From: Metarhizium brunneum
Lineage: Eukaryota > Ascomycota > Sordariomycetes > Hypocreales > Clavicipitaceae
Direction of reading: 5' to 3'
NCBI RefSeq assembly: GCF_013426205.1
Contig: NC_089424.1
Coordinates: 2,232,001-2,296,000, forward strand
Length of the DNA: 64,000 nt
Of the stretch, positions 11,806 to 23,277 are shown one piece after another. Position 1 is the stretch's first letter; the number at the start of each line of letters is the position of its first letter. Below the pieces are notes generated by a model, which was not told the DNA's origin, did no database searches, and worked only from the letters and a program-made list of their open reading frames with translations. A program made the translations under genes and the position numbers.

Positions 11806-13715
11806 GTACTACAAACCAAAATCAGTCAAAACCGTCGACGGCACCGAGCAGACACTCGAATTCTCTTTATCGTTTTTAGCATTCACCGGCGTTTGATACA
11901 AAAAACCTTGACTTTTTTTTCTGGAATTGGAGCAACTGGACGACTCGGTTGGACTCAGCCACCGGCTACGGAACAGGACTGACAGAGGACCCGTCTATTT
12001 TTTTGTGTTTTAGTTTCTTTCACTGTACGGAAACCTGGGGTATGCATTGGTGCAGAATATCTGCAATTTTACGAATGTTATGAATAAAGGTCACAGGCTA
12101 CACTGGGCTGCTCTTCAATGAGCTCTATAAGCATCACCTACAAGAGGCAATAGTTTCAGGACTGAGATCAACTCGCAGCGAGTTGACCTGGTCATTAGGT
12201 AGAATCAAAGGGCGGTCGTTCTATGAATCGAACGGACTCGTTGAATACGAACTGTCAACACGAAACTCTGGCATATCTTGGGCCCTCTCCGTGACTCCAG
12301 CTAAGCTTTGCACATTGGTTGGTACCCATCCAAAATTCGGAACATGCCTGTTTAGCCCAGTAGTCTCTAGTCTCTCCACCTCTGGCCCAGCATCGGGGCC
12401 ATTTCGCAAACGGGTTAGAGATCCCTGCACAAGACGACTCGTTCGTAATATGTACTAGTGCTATCAGGTTGTATCAGGAGGAATAGTAGCACTATATTAG
12501 CGGCTTTTTATCCAGCGATGGAGATTGTACAAGAATGAGGTCATTGGTCTTGGCGGACTCCCGTCCGTCGGTGATGCGCGTTGGCGGCACCGAATACGAT
12601 CTGACAGGAACGGCACACAAACAGACAGTAGCAATGGCAAAGCGTATCCGAGGCCTGCCCCCTGGTCGAGAATGCGGAAAAGGGTATATTCTGAGTTGGA
12701 ATTATTGAATGCATCGAGAGCACCGAGCAGGAAGATGGATTGTGGACTGTGCCGACACGTAATGGGACCCATGCCTTTTGCTTTGTAGCCGGTGGGAGAA
12801 GCGTTCCCCTGGATGTGGAGGCATTCATTCTCTGCCATGCTCAGCTGGATGACACGGCGGGAGAGTGGACATCACCGTGTGGGTTGAAATACGGCCTCGT
12901 TTTCCCTCAACGGTCAGCTTCGGGAGGCGCCCGGCCCACGGCTGACGGGCTTGGAGGTTTCCCAGAGGATGGGATTGTGCGGATAGGAATGCGATTATTG
13001 ATCTCGGTTGGCCGGGGGTGTTATACGGATGATGGCTGGGTGCGAGTTGGCTTGGCTTGGTTCGGGCGTTGCCGAGTGTGGTGGGTGGTGTTGGCTGGGC
13101 GGCTGGGCTGGTGCCAAGGCAGAAGGGAGGGGAGGGGACTCAAGGGAACAAGGTGCCCATGGACTGACTGGCTTTGTAGGTGAGGTGAATTTGCCCGAAC
13201 TCGGAATTAATAAGCAAGTGGTTGATATCTGTTTCCATCCCGTGTGCTGCCCGCTTTGCGAATTGCGACATGTACGGAGTACTGTATGTGAGTAGTAAGT
13301 GCCCTCGAAGGCGAAATAGGTACTGGTGTGATGGATCTCTCTCTAGGTTAGAATAACCAACGTACTAGTCACCCGTAGCTAAACGGCAATGGCCACGACG
13401 AGACCAAGTCCTGCCGTTTCGTTGGGTGAGCCGCTCGTATTCCCTACATGTACGTACGCCTTTTACATGATTGTGTGCCTCAGGTAAGTAGGTACTTGGC
13501 CGATACAGGCTTCTTGTAAATGTGACCAAAGCGGCCCAAACTGGACATCGAAACACGATTTCGATCCCAGCTCTGTCAAACCAGGCACTTAAGGATTCCC
13601 CTCTCGGTATAATAGTTTGCAGCCTTAAATACTCCTACTCGTAATATTGAGTAAGTAGTCCACCTTGCACATCCGCGTCATCGACGGATAGAATCTCCCC
13701 AACTCCAGCTCAGCG
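11806..13715. other. Gene-free interval
   Basis: This holds the 3' region of the small secreted protein gene and about 1.9 kb with no supported gene. One TACGGAGTAC motif lies at 13,273-13,282. Frames in the GC-rich part (12,740-13,183) have no domain and lack splice or promoter context. Confidence 0.45.
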
Positions 13716-14640
13716 TCACATACTGTTCAAGCTAGCCGTTGCGATGGACAAGCTGGGCTCTTCGCCGATGAGTCTCACTGGCAACTTGACTGCTTGGCTC
13801 TTTTCACAATAGGCATGATGGGCCATCCAATCGTCAACAAGACACTGTATCAGTGTGCAGTCGGCATATATCCAGGTCAAGTAGAAGGCGTCTTGTGCTA
13901 TCCTCGCAACTGTCCAGCTCTCGAGGGCTGCAAATGAATGGTTACATTTGCTTGTCTCAAGACCAGGGTTCTCTTACAGGCCTTCACAAATTTATCAAGC
14001 CTTAGGGTACTCGCGTCAGTAGGCCTAGCATCTCCTCCCTCTGGTTCTCGTGACTCACAATCAATACCAGATCTCCCTGCGAGTGCAAGAAGAGATTATT
14101 CGCTTGTTACCCGGGCAAGAAAGTGTTCCTGTATGCGATGCGCAGAGCAGGACCAGTATTTGCCCAGATTTGTAGCGTAGCTGGGAAATTGCCTGTATCA
14201 GAAGCCTTCTTTTTTCTGGACTAAAGGAACCGCGAGGAACTTGATCTGTAAAGAGCAGTCGAGCATCTGGGTTATCTTCAAATCTCGGCAGCAATGACCA
14301 AAGGCATCCGTCGCATCACCACGGTAGTCTTGCTCAACGCCAACAAGAGCAGCTACTATGTTCCAGTTCATAAGGCTTGAGTTAACGCTTTACGAAAAAA
14401 AGATATACGGCTCGATGAGCGCGGCACTTCAGCACATCCATGGACAGTACAGTCTCTCCTCTTTCATCCTGTGCAAGAATAGAAAATTCCTTACTTTGTC
14501 GTGTCGAATATTGCTAGCTGACCAGAGACAGCGGTTGCGGAGGTCGTGGAACTCGGAATCGAGGGTATACACCTTTTCCAGCAAAAATGTGCTGTATCGT
14601 CTCGGCCACTAGGGGTTGTGGCCTATATAGGTGTAAAATG
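13716..14640 (-). pseudogene. Decayed gene, possibly of HET-domain type
   Basis: Read on the minus strand, several protein-like blocks follow one another in different frames. One block ends at 14,429 and contains a stretch ending N-I-R-H-D-K-V-R-N-F-L-F-L. Another runs 14,371-14,198, starting M-N-W-N-I-V-A-A-L-V-G-V. Others are at 14,294-14,061, at about 14,060-13,880, and in a final block that ends at a stop at 13,716. Some joins could be introns, but stops and frame shifts between blocks are too many for a clean gene model. The order of motifs (W-P-R-R, then R-x-D-K-V plus hydrophobic run, then a Q-D-Y segment) loosely recalls the end of fungal heterokaryon-incompatibility (HET) domains. 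The family assignment is weak. The evidence for decay is the loss of a continuous frame; intact multi-exon structure remains possible. Confidence 0.3.
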
Positions 14641-15994
14641 ACGATTATCCATGGCCACCTAAGGATGTGACTATATCGACATCCCCATTCGTGGCTGCTA
14701 TATGCAACGCGGCCTATCAGATGTTATACTCGACAAAAGCATCGCTCCCAAGTTCAATGAAGATCTGTGAGTCATTCCATATCATTTATACAGAGTACCG
14801 CACCGCAGTATGGAGTGCTGCCTAGCCTGCAGAGTCCGTCCCACATGCGTTTATGTCTATGTACACCAGGCTGGCAAGACCGCATCGATGCCAAGTATAG
14901 TCTATGCACCCTACTCCTACTTTTACACCTTGACACATTAGCTGATGATACATTGTAATCTAGGAAGACTCACCACAAACTCTTTGATGTGTCAGGCACC
15001 ACTTCGGTCATGGTTAAGTACTTGGGTTTTGCCATCTACTCCGGATGCATTGATCAGGAGGTCCAAGACTACGCAACAAAGCAATAGTATATCGTGCGCA
15101 GTATTCCAAAACAAAGGACCGTGCTTGCATATATTTAGCAACGGCAAGCGTATTTTGCCGGAAGATGTGTCCTGTATGATTTGCTGGCAGGCATTGAGCG
15201 TAGAAGAGGTATATAACCGCGCCTATGGGCTTGCAAGATTGGACACAACTCTTCGTGTCATCTGACTGCATCTGCACGCTGGTTCAACCTTTCTCGTCAC
15301 ATGTATGATGGACCCTTACGACTCTTCCGATCCCGGCTAGTTTTGGTCCAATGGACAGGCTGTTGGACCCTTCGATCGGGTGCATCTATCCCCGCAGTCC
15401 TACTATGCAACGCCTGGAGGCGCGGCGGTAGAATATCCCATTGGAGCGGCTATAACGATATAAAGAGGTCCATATCCCAAGAGCTGGGAATTTATCAATA
15501 TAGATGAATGCGAATCATGCTGCCTGTTCCGAAAAAGTGCCAGAGGTTCCATTGCAAAAGACGCAGAATTTGTGCTCAAGCGGACACTACCCCATTTCCC
15601 CATGCGTTCCCTGTCGACCGGTCCTGCAGATAGGCCCAATTCGAACGACGGGATGGATGGGGTCTCGCCGGATGTTGTTCCAAACCTGTCGACCTGTCGT
15701 GGCTTGTTGCACAACATGGCTGAACTGCCGTTGTTTCCACGACAGCTTCCTCTCCGACTGCGATATGCGGCACGGTTTCCTCGAGAAGCAGGAAAAGGGG
15801 TCTCGTGACGGCCGGGTCGCGCCCGTGTCCTGCAACCGGTCAAGACGTGACGAATGATCTTTTCCCTTTGGTTTGCATCGGAGCTGTCATTGAGCTGTGA
15901 TTGGCGCGGTAGCTGGAACTCTGGCGTAGTAGTTGGCTCGAGGTTCCTCCATGTCGAGAGCACGAGCACACAGCTGGCTGGTGGGTTGCACCTT

Positions 15995-16060
15995 CTCCAC
16001 GCAGATTTGAGGGGCTCCACCGAGGCGTGGCACTTCAACCCGCTTCAACTTCGAGCGGGG
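15995..16060 (+). promoter_or_regulatory. Cluster of CreA/Cre1-like sites before lad1
   Basis: Three matches to the SYGGRG consensus of the carbon-catabolite repressor CreA/Cre1 lie within 66 bases: CTCCAC at 15,995-16,000 and at 16,015-16,020 (sites on the minus strand), and GCGGGG at 16,055-16,060. Pentose-catabolic genes are commonly repressed by glucose through such paired sites. The motif is short and degenerate, so chance cannot be excluded. Confidence 0.3.
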
Positions 16061-16204
16061 AGGACCGGCGATTTGCCCGAGCTTCACTCTGGTGCAAAGG
16101 TGAGCGAGGGCTTGCCGCTAAGGCGCCTCCTCAGAAATGCTGTTCTGCATCGATGTTCGTCTTTGCATGCTCTTGTCTTGTGCCGGCAGGGTGCTTCAGG
16201 CGAG

Positions 16205-16211
16205 TATAAGA
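16205..16211 (+). promoter_or_regulatory. TATA-like box of lad1
   Basis: TATAAGA lies 88-94 bases before the lad1 start codon, followed by a CT-rich stretch typical of fungal transcription start regions. The call rests on motif and spacing. Confidence 0.4.
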
Positions 16212-16298
16212 GCCAGGCACTTGCTTCACCCTTGAGCCACACGCACTCTGTTTCAATACCCATCCATTCCCTTCGAATAGTCCATTTTGCCGACCAAG

Positions 16299-17477
16299 AT
16301 GCCCCCCGCAGCCACCGGCGGCCTTTCTCTGAAGCCAAATATTGGTGTTTATACGAATCCAAAGCATGACTTGTGGATTAGCGAGGCCGAGCCTACTGCT
16401 AGGAGTGTTACCGCGGGCTCGGATTTGAAACCCGGTGAAGTGACAATTGCTATTCGAAGCACCGGTATTTGCGGGTGAGTTTGCATTTCTTCCGCCTTCT
16501 TTGTATTGCTTCACAGAAAACGTGCGTCCTGACCACATGGAACTAGCTCTGATGTTCACTTTTGGCACGCTGGCTGTATCGGCCCCATGATTGTGGAAGG
16601 AGACCACATCCTGGGTCATGAATCTGCTGGCGACGTCATCGCAGTGCACCCATCCGTCACAAGCTTGAAGGTTGGAGACCGTGTGGCAGTTGAGCCCAAC
16701 ATCATCTGCAATGCTTGCGAGCCCTGCTTGACAGGACACTACAACGGCTGCGAGAACGTCGCCTTCTTGTCCACTCCCCCCGTGCCGGGGCTTCTACGCC
16801 GATATGTCAACCACCCGGCTGTCTGGTGCCACAAGATTGGCGACATGTCATATGAGAACGGCTCACTTCTCGAGCCCTTGAGTGTAGCTCTTGCCGGCAT
16901 GCAACGAGCCAAGATGCAGCTCGGAGACGCAGTCCTGGTCTGTGGTGCCGGCCCAATCGGACTCGTCACCTTGCTGTGTTGCGCTGCCGGCGGCGCTAGC
17001 CCCCTCGTCATCACCGACATATCAGAGAGCAGACTCGCTTTTGCCAAGGAGCTCTGCCCCCGCGTAATTACTCACAAGATCGAACCCGGCTCCGCTGAGG
17101 ACACGGCAAAGGCCATTGTGAAAGCATTTAACGGAGTTGAGCCTGCCCTGACCATGGAGTGCACCGGTGTCGAAAGCAGCATCAGTGCTGCCATATGGGC
17201 GACCAAGTTTGGCGGCAAGGTGTTCATCATTGGTGTTGGAAAGAACGAAATCAACATTCCATTCATGCGCGCCAGCGTGCGTGAAGTCGACATTCAGCTG
17301 CAATACCGGTACAGCAACACCTGGCCTCGAGCCATTCGCCTGGTGGAAAGCGGTGTCATTGATTTGTCGAGGTTGGTGACGCATAGGTTCCCCCTTGAAG
17401 ACGCCTTGAAGGCCTTTGAGACGTCGGCAGACCCGAAGAGCGGGGCTATCAAGGTACAGATTCAGAGTTTCGACTAG
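16299..17477 (+). CDS. lad1: L-arabinitol 4-dehydrogenase, zinc- and NAD-dependent
   Basis: The enzyme oxidises L-arabinitol to L-xylulose with NAD+ in the fungal pentose pathway (cytosol). Exon 1 is 16,299-16,474 and exon 2 is 16,547-17,477; the 72-base intron has a GTGAGT donor, a CTGAC branch and a TAG acceptor and splits the codon for G59. The product is 368 residues, normal for the family. It is a medium-chain dehydrogenase: catalytic zinc ligands C58, H83, E84 and probably E168; structural zinc cysteines C113, C116, C119 and C127; Rossmann motif G192-A-G-P-I-G197; and D216-I217 after the second strand, as in NAD-preferring members. The conserved ends (S-T-G-I-C-G-S-D-V-H-F-W near the start, A-I-K-V-Q-I-Q at the end) fit L-arabinitol dehydrogenases better than xylitol or sorbitol dehydrogenases. 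A TATA-like box and CreA-like sites precede it. No other pentose-pathway gene is adjacent. Confidence 0.93.
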
Positions 17478-17978
17478 AACCGCCGTTGATGAAACTATTT
17501 GCATCGATTGTAAAGTAGAGAGTGTGGTGTATGCCGAAGTGAAGGTGACTTCCCAAATGGGAGCGTATATGGGTGCAAGGGACTGGCGTACAGGAGATGT
17601 AGCATGAGAACTTGAAAAAAACACGTTTTGGTGTATGAATGAATGCGTAGCACAACAATTTGTGTTCACATTGATAGATAACAACGCTTTTGGTAGCTCA
17701 GAAGGCTGGCAGCAGAGAACCCTGGGCTAGTTAGCAGCATTACAATACCACCACCTGGCTAATCGTGTAAGTTTCTATATCAATAAGCCTAGAATCCATA
17801 ACGGAAGTCTCCGTGCATTCACGTGGCAAAGAAGCAAACAACCCAGAAGATACAAGATCAACTGTCAAGGTTATGAGAAAAGACTGACAGGACCAGAAGC
17901 ACAGATAAGATAACTCCCAGAACATACTACCAGTCATCAGCAGACGGTAAAACCCCGTCTTTGACACCGCCGTTGGTT
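17478..17978. other. Intergenic: 3' end of lad1
   Basis: This is the 3' untranslated region and spacer after lad1. A 103-codon minus-strand frame (17,740-18,051) contains a hydrophobic stretch. It could be a second exon of the weak hypothetical gene to its right (phase 0 joining is possible), but the implied intron lacks a good branch site. Confidence 0.4.
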
Positions 17979-18422
17979 TTACCAGCCCTCCGAGGGGCTG
18001 ATCAATCCCCAGTGCCGGACATATTGCCAACGCACAGGTAACCATGTCCACAGAAATCCTGGTCTCGCACTTATTACATATATCTCAAGATTGTTTGTTG
18101 CAGAAGACTCTATCAAGTCCCCCTCGACAACACCCACCACTCTGCGGTCCGCTTCTGGAACGTGGCACAAGAGCCAGTCAGATGAAACCCATCGCCACCT
18201 CCTCCCACAATCGTAAAACGGCACGTTGCGTGCCGCCCACGTCCCGCTGTATATGTAGGTAGTCCGTTCACCGCTGCGATCACGCGTTCTCAAGGCCCAC
18301 GGGTAGTCCCAAGACAAAACAACCTTATAGTTGTCGGAAGTCAGCCGAGTGATGTTGCTCAGCTTGACCGCCGCAAACCAGAAGTTTTCGAAGACGGGAG
18401 CATTGGGGGAAACCGCTTCCAT
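17979..18422 (-). CDS. Hypothetical protein, weakly supported
   Basis: A 147-codon frame starts at ATG 18,422. It is rich in Trp and other aromatic residues (several W-x-W pairs) and in Arg, and its codon use looks more like that of real genes than most frames in this gap. I recognise no domain and see no signal peptide. A possible donor (GTAATA) after the codons for N-L-E-I-Y could splice out 80 bases in phase 0 to a second exon ending near 17,740, giving a C-terminus with a hydrophobic segment. It could equally be a chance frame or a gene fragment. Confidence 0.3.
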   Translation of the reverse strand: MEAVSPNAPVFENFWFAAVKLSNITRLTSDNYKVVLSWDYPWALRTRDRSGERTTYIYSGTWAARNVPFYDCGRRWRWVSSDWLLCHVPEADRRVVGVVEGDLIESSATNNLEIYVISARPGFLWTWLPVRWQYVRHWGLISPSEGW

Positions 18423-19424
18423 TGGCTTGGACGTTTTGGCTCTCTACAAGCATGGGGCCGAATCTAGTGGTGCGGCGATGTTTCCTATCCCATATTGCGG
18501 CTCACAGTAATGCCGTGGCGGCATTTTGTACGGTAGTGACGACGGAGAAGGTTTTAATGCCGTTATGCGGAGACAAGATTGCCAGCGCGCTTGCTGTTGA
18601 TGAGAAGATGGCGGCATACTGGGTAATTTTTCACCTTGAACCAATGATGGTCTTTTTTTTTTCAAAGCTATGATAGCATTAGTGTTTCAGAGGTATCTGT
18701 ATGCTTGTTCTTTTGCTGGGGGTGATTGTATGATTACACGGTGCAGGAATGATATGGGTGATAACAGAGCCGAGGTCATCATAACGCATTCATTCGCACC
18801 AGACCAACTGCGTGCGGCTAGAGAAGAGCCTTTCGTTTTGTGCACAAGCTGTATTGTTAAAGACGTTGTGATTGCTGCGGATACGATGCACATTTCGCCC
18901 ATTCATCAAGACACAACAAAGTTGCAGGCTGTGAGCTGGGTGGGACAAGATCGAGTTGGCATGGCGTGCTTCCCTTTCGTATAACAGAATATATTGAATT
19001 AAAAATAGAGAATCATTCGAATCGCGAATCCCACAGCACCAATGTACAATGAGTAGAAACGCGCGTTCTCAGGCTTTGATACCGACAAAGTCAACTATTT
19101 GCTTGCGCCACGAGGCTCAGGAGTCGGGATTCAGGAACATGTGCCTGGCCAAGACGTATCCGAAAACAGCCTAGCGCCGACCAACCACGAACCATCCAAT
19201 CCAATCGGCCAAGGAAACCACCTCACGAATTCTCCCGAGCTTTTTTTCTCCCTCAGCCAGAAACAGCCGACTACGAACGCCCCAAACCGCCGTCAATTGC
19301 ACCCGCAGCGCATCAATCCGCACCGGAAGGTATCTCGTCGTCTCATCCCCGACTCTGCGAGCAAACCCTCTCGTCTCTCGTCTCTCCCGACCGCGCCGCA
19401 CCGCACCGCACAAACCGACACACC
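18423..19424. other. Intergenic interval before ATP20
   Basis: No supported gene is present. The right-hand 300 bases are CT-rich and serve as promoter and leader of the ATP synthase subunit g gene. Confidence 0.45.
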
Positions 19425-20156
19425 ATGGCCATGTCGCTCGCTCGCCCCATGATCCGCTCGCCGGCTCTGCGGATGGCATCTCGCCGCTTCGAGAGCACCG
19501 CTGCCAGCAAGGCCAGCGAAGCCGCCAAGGACACCGCCTCCAAGGCCCAGCAGGGCCTATCACGCGTCACCAGCGCCGCCGGTCCCGCCATTGCCGGCGC
19601 TGCCAGAGGCGTTGGCAATGCTCTGGGCAGGATTGGCGGCCGTACCGGACGTCTGATTGCCTTTGTTGAGCGTGAGTGTTTCGCCTCTTCAGCGCATCGT
19701 TTTTTCCACAAGCACCGTTAGGGCGGTGCCATTGGGGTGTTTGTTTCGATGCTAACGTCTTTGCTAGGCCAAACCCCCTTCGTTGTCTACTACTCCAAGG
19801 TCGGCGCTGAGGTTGCCAAGCTGGTCTTCCAGGGCCAGAAGATGAGCCCTCCGTACGTAGCCATGCACCCCCTCTGCCCAAGCAAGCCATTGAGCGTGGG
19901 CCTCTAACATTGAATGCGATGCAGCTCCGTGGCCACTTTCCAAAACACCTACCAGACCCTCTGGCGATCCTTCCAGCGAGGCACCCTCTTCCAGACACCC
20001 CAGAACATCCTCCAGCAGGCCCGCAACCTCAGCAACGCCCAGCTCGCCACCGCCGGTGTCGTTGCCGCCGAGTGCGTCGGTTTCTTCACCGTCGGTGAGA
20101 TGATTGGCCGCTTCAAGATTGTCGGATACCACGGCGAGACCGCCTCGCACCATTAA
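19425..20156 (+). CDS. ATP20: Mitochondrial F1Fo ATP synthase subunit g
   Basis: Subunit g sits in the inner-membrane Fo sector and, with subunit e, promotes dimerisation of ATP synthase and cristae shape. Exons are 19,425-19,671, 19,768-19,852 and 19,925-20,156; the introns (96 and 72 bases) have GTGAGT and GTACGT donors, CTAAC branch sites and TAG/CAG acceptors, and every phase fits. The product is 187 residues. The first 25 or so residues are basic and Ser/Ala-rich with R-R-F near the end, a typical matrix-targeting sequence. An Ala-rich low-complexity linker follows. The conserved subunit g core is at about 85-187, including F-V-V-Y-Y-S-K-V-G-A-E-V and a C-terminal membrane helix with V-G-E-M-I-G-R, which carries the GxxxG-like spacing used in dimer contacts. 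ATGs at codons 1 and 3 are both possible starts. Confidence 0.92.
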
Positions 20157-23100
20157 GCAAGGCACATCTGCGTGATGACGAACAACAAACTGGGGAGGGG
20201 ATCCGACAGTCTTCCCTTTAGCGTGCAGCTAGGGGAGGATCAGGAAAGATGGGTATATGAGCGCAAAAAGAAGCCGAGATAGAGATGGACGGGGGGAATA
20301 AAATAGACGTGAGGATAATTCGTTGGTCGAGGCTGCCTTTTCTTGTCCCTGTAGATAGGACGAACAGTTTGGGCGCGTCCGTTTTCACTTGCTGCCCGGC
20401 CTTGGGGAATCCGACGGCAGCGACAAACACCAATGTGTTTGAAGTTTTTTTCTTTTGTCATATTGTACATCAGACGCATTATCATTACCACGGCGGTTTC
20501 CGTCCGGCGTGGCAATCAACAGGAACTGACATGATGATATCAAGGACATGTGTCTTGCTGTGGCTGTATTATCCGCGGGTTCACTCGAGTTCCCGTAGCA
20601 GGGGTGACATGTTGATGCGGCATCTGGCAACTACTTAGACACGGCTCCAAGAGACCATACGCTGCGGCCACCACATTGAACATTTTGAACATTTCCTAGT
20701 AGCACAGCAACCTGCAGCCGTATTGTGGAAGATACTAGGTGCCTTGAATACCTGACAGGTACCCGTTGGCAACTAAGTGGACTCAAGTGCTACTTACTTA
20801 AGTACTTAGACTTTAAGTGGCAAGACCACTTGGTCGCTGACGGGTAAACAAGAACCAGACCAGACAGTTGATATACGGCGCCACCCGAATACGGAGTACT
20901 GACTAAGGCACCTAGTACATATCACTACTTAAGTACTTAGTAGGTAAGTACTTAACGTTACCGTCCAAACCAACGGGCCAGGCCGCTCATTGGCAGACTA
21001 CATACTTACTACTTTAAGTATGTATATCGGAAAAAAGTAACCTCTCATCAAAACGGACCGGCATCACTCAAGACGCAAAATCAAACATTGGCGCCGTCAA
21101 GCCTTGTACAACCCCCAAACACGATCCAAACTGTCGTGCCGTGGCTGGAATGTGTCCACCATGGTATGGTGGACGGGCGCTGAAGCCCGACAATTACATG
21201 TGCGCTATTAAAGCTTCTACGCCTACTCCCGACAACACGACGCAGCGTTTAAACTCGAACACTTGTGCCCGGCCGTCCTCCATGTGCCACGGCCTTCCAG
21301 CAACGGAAAACGGAAACTTTTCAATCAAAGTGAGCTCTGGGCAAGCTCCCATCGGCATTGGCACCTCGGCACTTGATCAGCCGCAGACGCCGCACATGAC
21401 GCATCCAACGCACAAAACGAGGCCAATGGTTCATGCCTGTCTCAACACCCGTCGTACACGAGGCTCGGTGCTGACATTACTGCTCCCTCACTATGTACTT
21501 GTCTGCAGCCCGTTGCTGGCTTCTGACCCTGGTCGAGCAGCGGGCGTGCACCCCAGCTTTCCCATTGTACCACCAGACGGCATAAGGCGAACCAACTAGT
21601 ATCCATGTAACTACAAACTCTGTACATTTTTGTGCAAGTAATGACTATGTACATAACTTGCGAAACTTCCTGCTCCGTCGTCCGGCGCCTTAAGCCATTC
21701 GGCTGGGCCTGGCGGCAAATGGAACCCCTCCGGTAACCCTCTTGAAGCCAGGGATAACCGATCAAACTCCCAAACATTCAACATAGACCCACCGTCGCAA
21801 CGCCTGCAACCCTGCAACCCTACCATCATAATGCTACATCCAGTCTTGGGCCCGAAATCACGTCCGCTTTGCCTGTACACTGCCCCTCCCTTGTCCTTAT
21901 TAACGATCCGGCTCTAGAATCTGCCGTCCAACAGACACGTGCGCCCAAAATACCGGCCAAGAAAATCAAAAACAAAAAAAAAAAAAGGTGCCAGTCGAGC
22001 GTGCGAAGTGAACGCCCACGAGATTGGTCGCGCTTTGTACACTTTTGACCATGAATCAATGGGGCAATTCTTGCATTTGCCCTTCTTTGTCTTTATTCCG
22101 TGCTCCTGCCGCTTTGTGTCTGCGTTGAGGCTCTGGCTCGGTCCTCTGGATTCCAGGGTATTCATGGTTGTTCTCCCGTGCGGCCATCTTTCCCGCAGTC
22201 CCGGGAGACATATGTTACTTCAAAGTAGCTCTTTGCGCCCCTTTGCGTCCTCTTCTTTGAGTATTACGGGACGCTTAATGCTCTTCTTCAATGTCACACG
22301 GTCAAGACTTGGACAAAGGTATCGAACTACAATGGTTACACAGTAACAAGGAAGGTATCACGAGAGCCCGGAGTCGGACTTTAGCGACGGCTGCCTCAGG
22401 CCTCTAGGGCTCTCCGACTTCTTGGATTTGTAGAGACCTCTGACCCCTCAAGGCTTTTTAAAAAACCAAGGACCTTTGATACTTCAAAGTCGATTATTAA
22501 ATTGATATATAAACCATCCGTTCCAAGCCCAGTCACGCTGCCCTTGTCACATTCAACTAAAGTCTCAAATTTCATGCCACACTTAACAAGAGTGCACCTA
22601 AAACACCTGGATCGTCGGCACCAGATACATGTATTTGGCGTCTAGTCGCAGCGAGTCTAGGCAGCCTGCTCTGGTCTGCTCCCAAAAGTAACCAACAAAA
22701 GCACGTGCTAGAATTCGCTCTCCAAAGCCGTCCACAGGCTTCTACCAGCCCGCACATCGAAGAAAGTAGTATTGGTAGCTCATGTGCCTGTAATATTTGC
22801 TTGTTCGTTGATAGCTGCCTTGCGGGCTTTGCAAACCGACGCTCGTTCCGGGGGCGGGGGCCTGCTGGTGGCCATATCATGATAGAGGCGTAATTTGAAC
22901 AATACAATAAGATTATGGACAAAAATAGCGGGGGAAAGGGTATCATATGCGGCACACACTGCTGTTGATCACTTGCTTGACTGGGATCTGTACCGGTACC
23001 CTTCACCCAAGGTCCGCCCATAGCTCCTTATTAATAATAACAATAAAATAAATACGTTGAAACTAAAATGGGCCTCGGACTACTCATTTCGTGACATATG

Positions 23101-23277
23101 AAACAAGTATCTGTAATTGTAATTGCTGTAGTGTATGCTACTTTTTGTTTCGTTGTATGAAGTTTCGACGAAAGGCTGCTTTATGCAGCTCCCTCGTTTA
23201 CATCTGCTCCTATAAAGGTCCTGAACAACTCGGGGTAATCAAAACTTTGGTTGTGTGATGCCGTAATGCCAACTTGG
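20157..23277. other. Gene-free interval with palindromic motif cluster
   Basis: About 3.1 kb without a supported gene. It includes the 3' region of ATP20, the cluster of TTAAGTACTT-type palindromes at 20,780-21,020, and AT-rich DNA around 22,440-22,520 and 23,030-23,060. Frames of up to 152 codons are compositionally random and share no domain. Confidence 0.45.
20780..21020. repeat. Cluster of TTAAGTACTT palindromes
   Basis: Within about 240 bases the palindromic core ACTTAAGTACTT occurs at about 20,796 and 20,927. Partial copies (AAGTACTTA, TAAGTAC, CTTTAAGTA) lie between and after them, together with one TACGGAGTAC at 20,890-20,899. The same pattern recurs at 31,131, 49,466, 49,583 and 49,875. 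It is too simple to be a transposon end and lies only between genes. Confidence 0.5.

Larger units (their letters stand above)
14641..16298. other. Intergenic interval upstream of lad1
   Basis: The AT-richer left half (14,641-15,300) may hold the rest of the decayed gene, but no block is convincing. The right half is the promoter of the L-arabinitol dehydrogenase gene. A 211-codon minus-strand frame across 15,403-16,038 has no recognisable domain and is judged to be chance. Confidence 0.4.

Noticed and set aside
12221..12250. B-box-like GTTCGATTC on the minus strand
   Set aside because: No A box at the right distance and no cloverleaf pairing could be found.
15403..16038. 211-codon minus-strand frame
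   Set aside because: No recognisable motif, biased composition, and it covers the lad1 promoter; long frames of this kind arise by chance in GC-balanced DNA.
22361..22520. AT-rich stretch after a GC-rich block, considered as a transposon end
   Set aside because: No terminal inverted repeats, target-site duplication or transposase-like frame could be seen.
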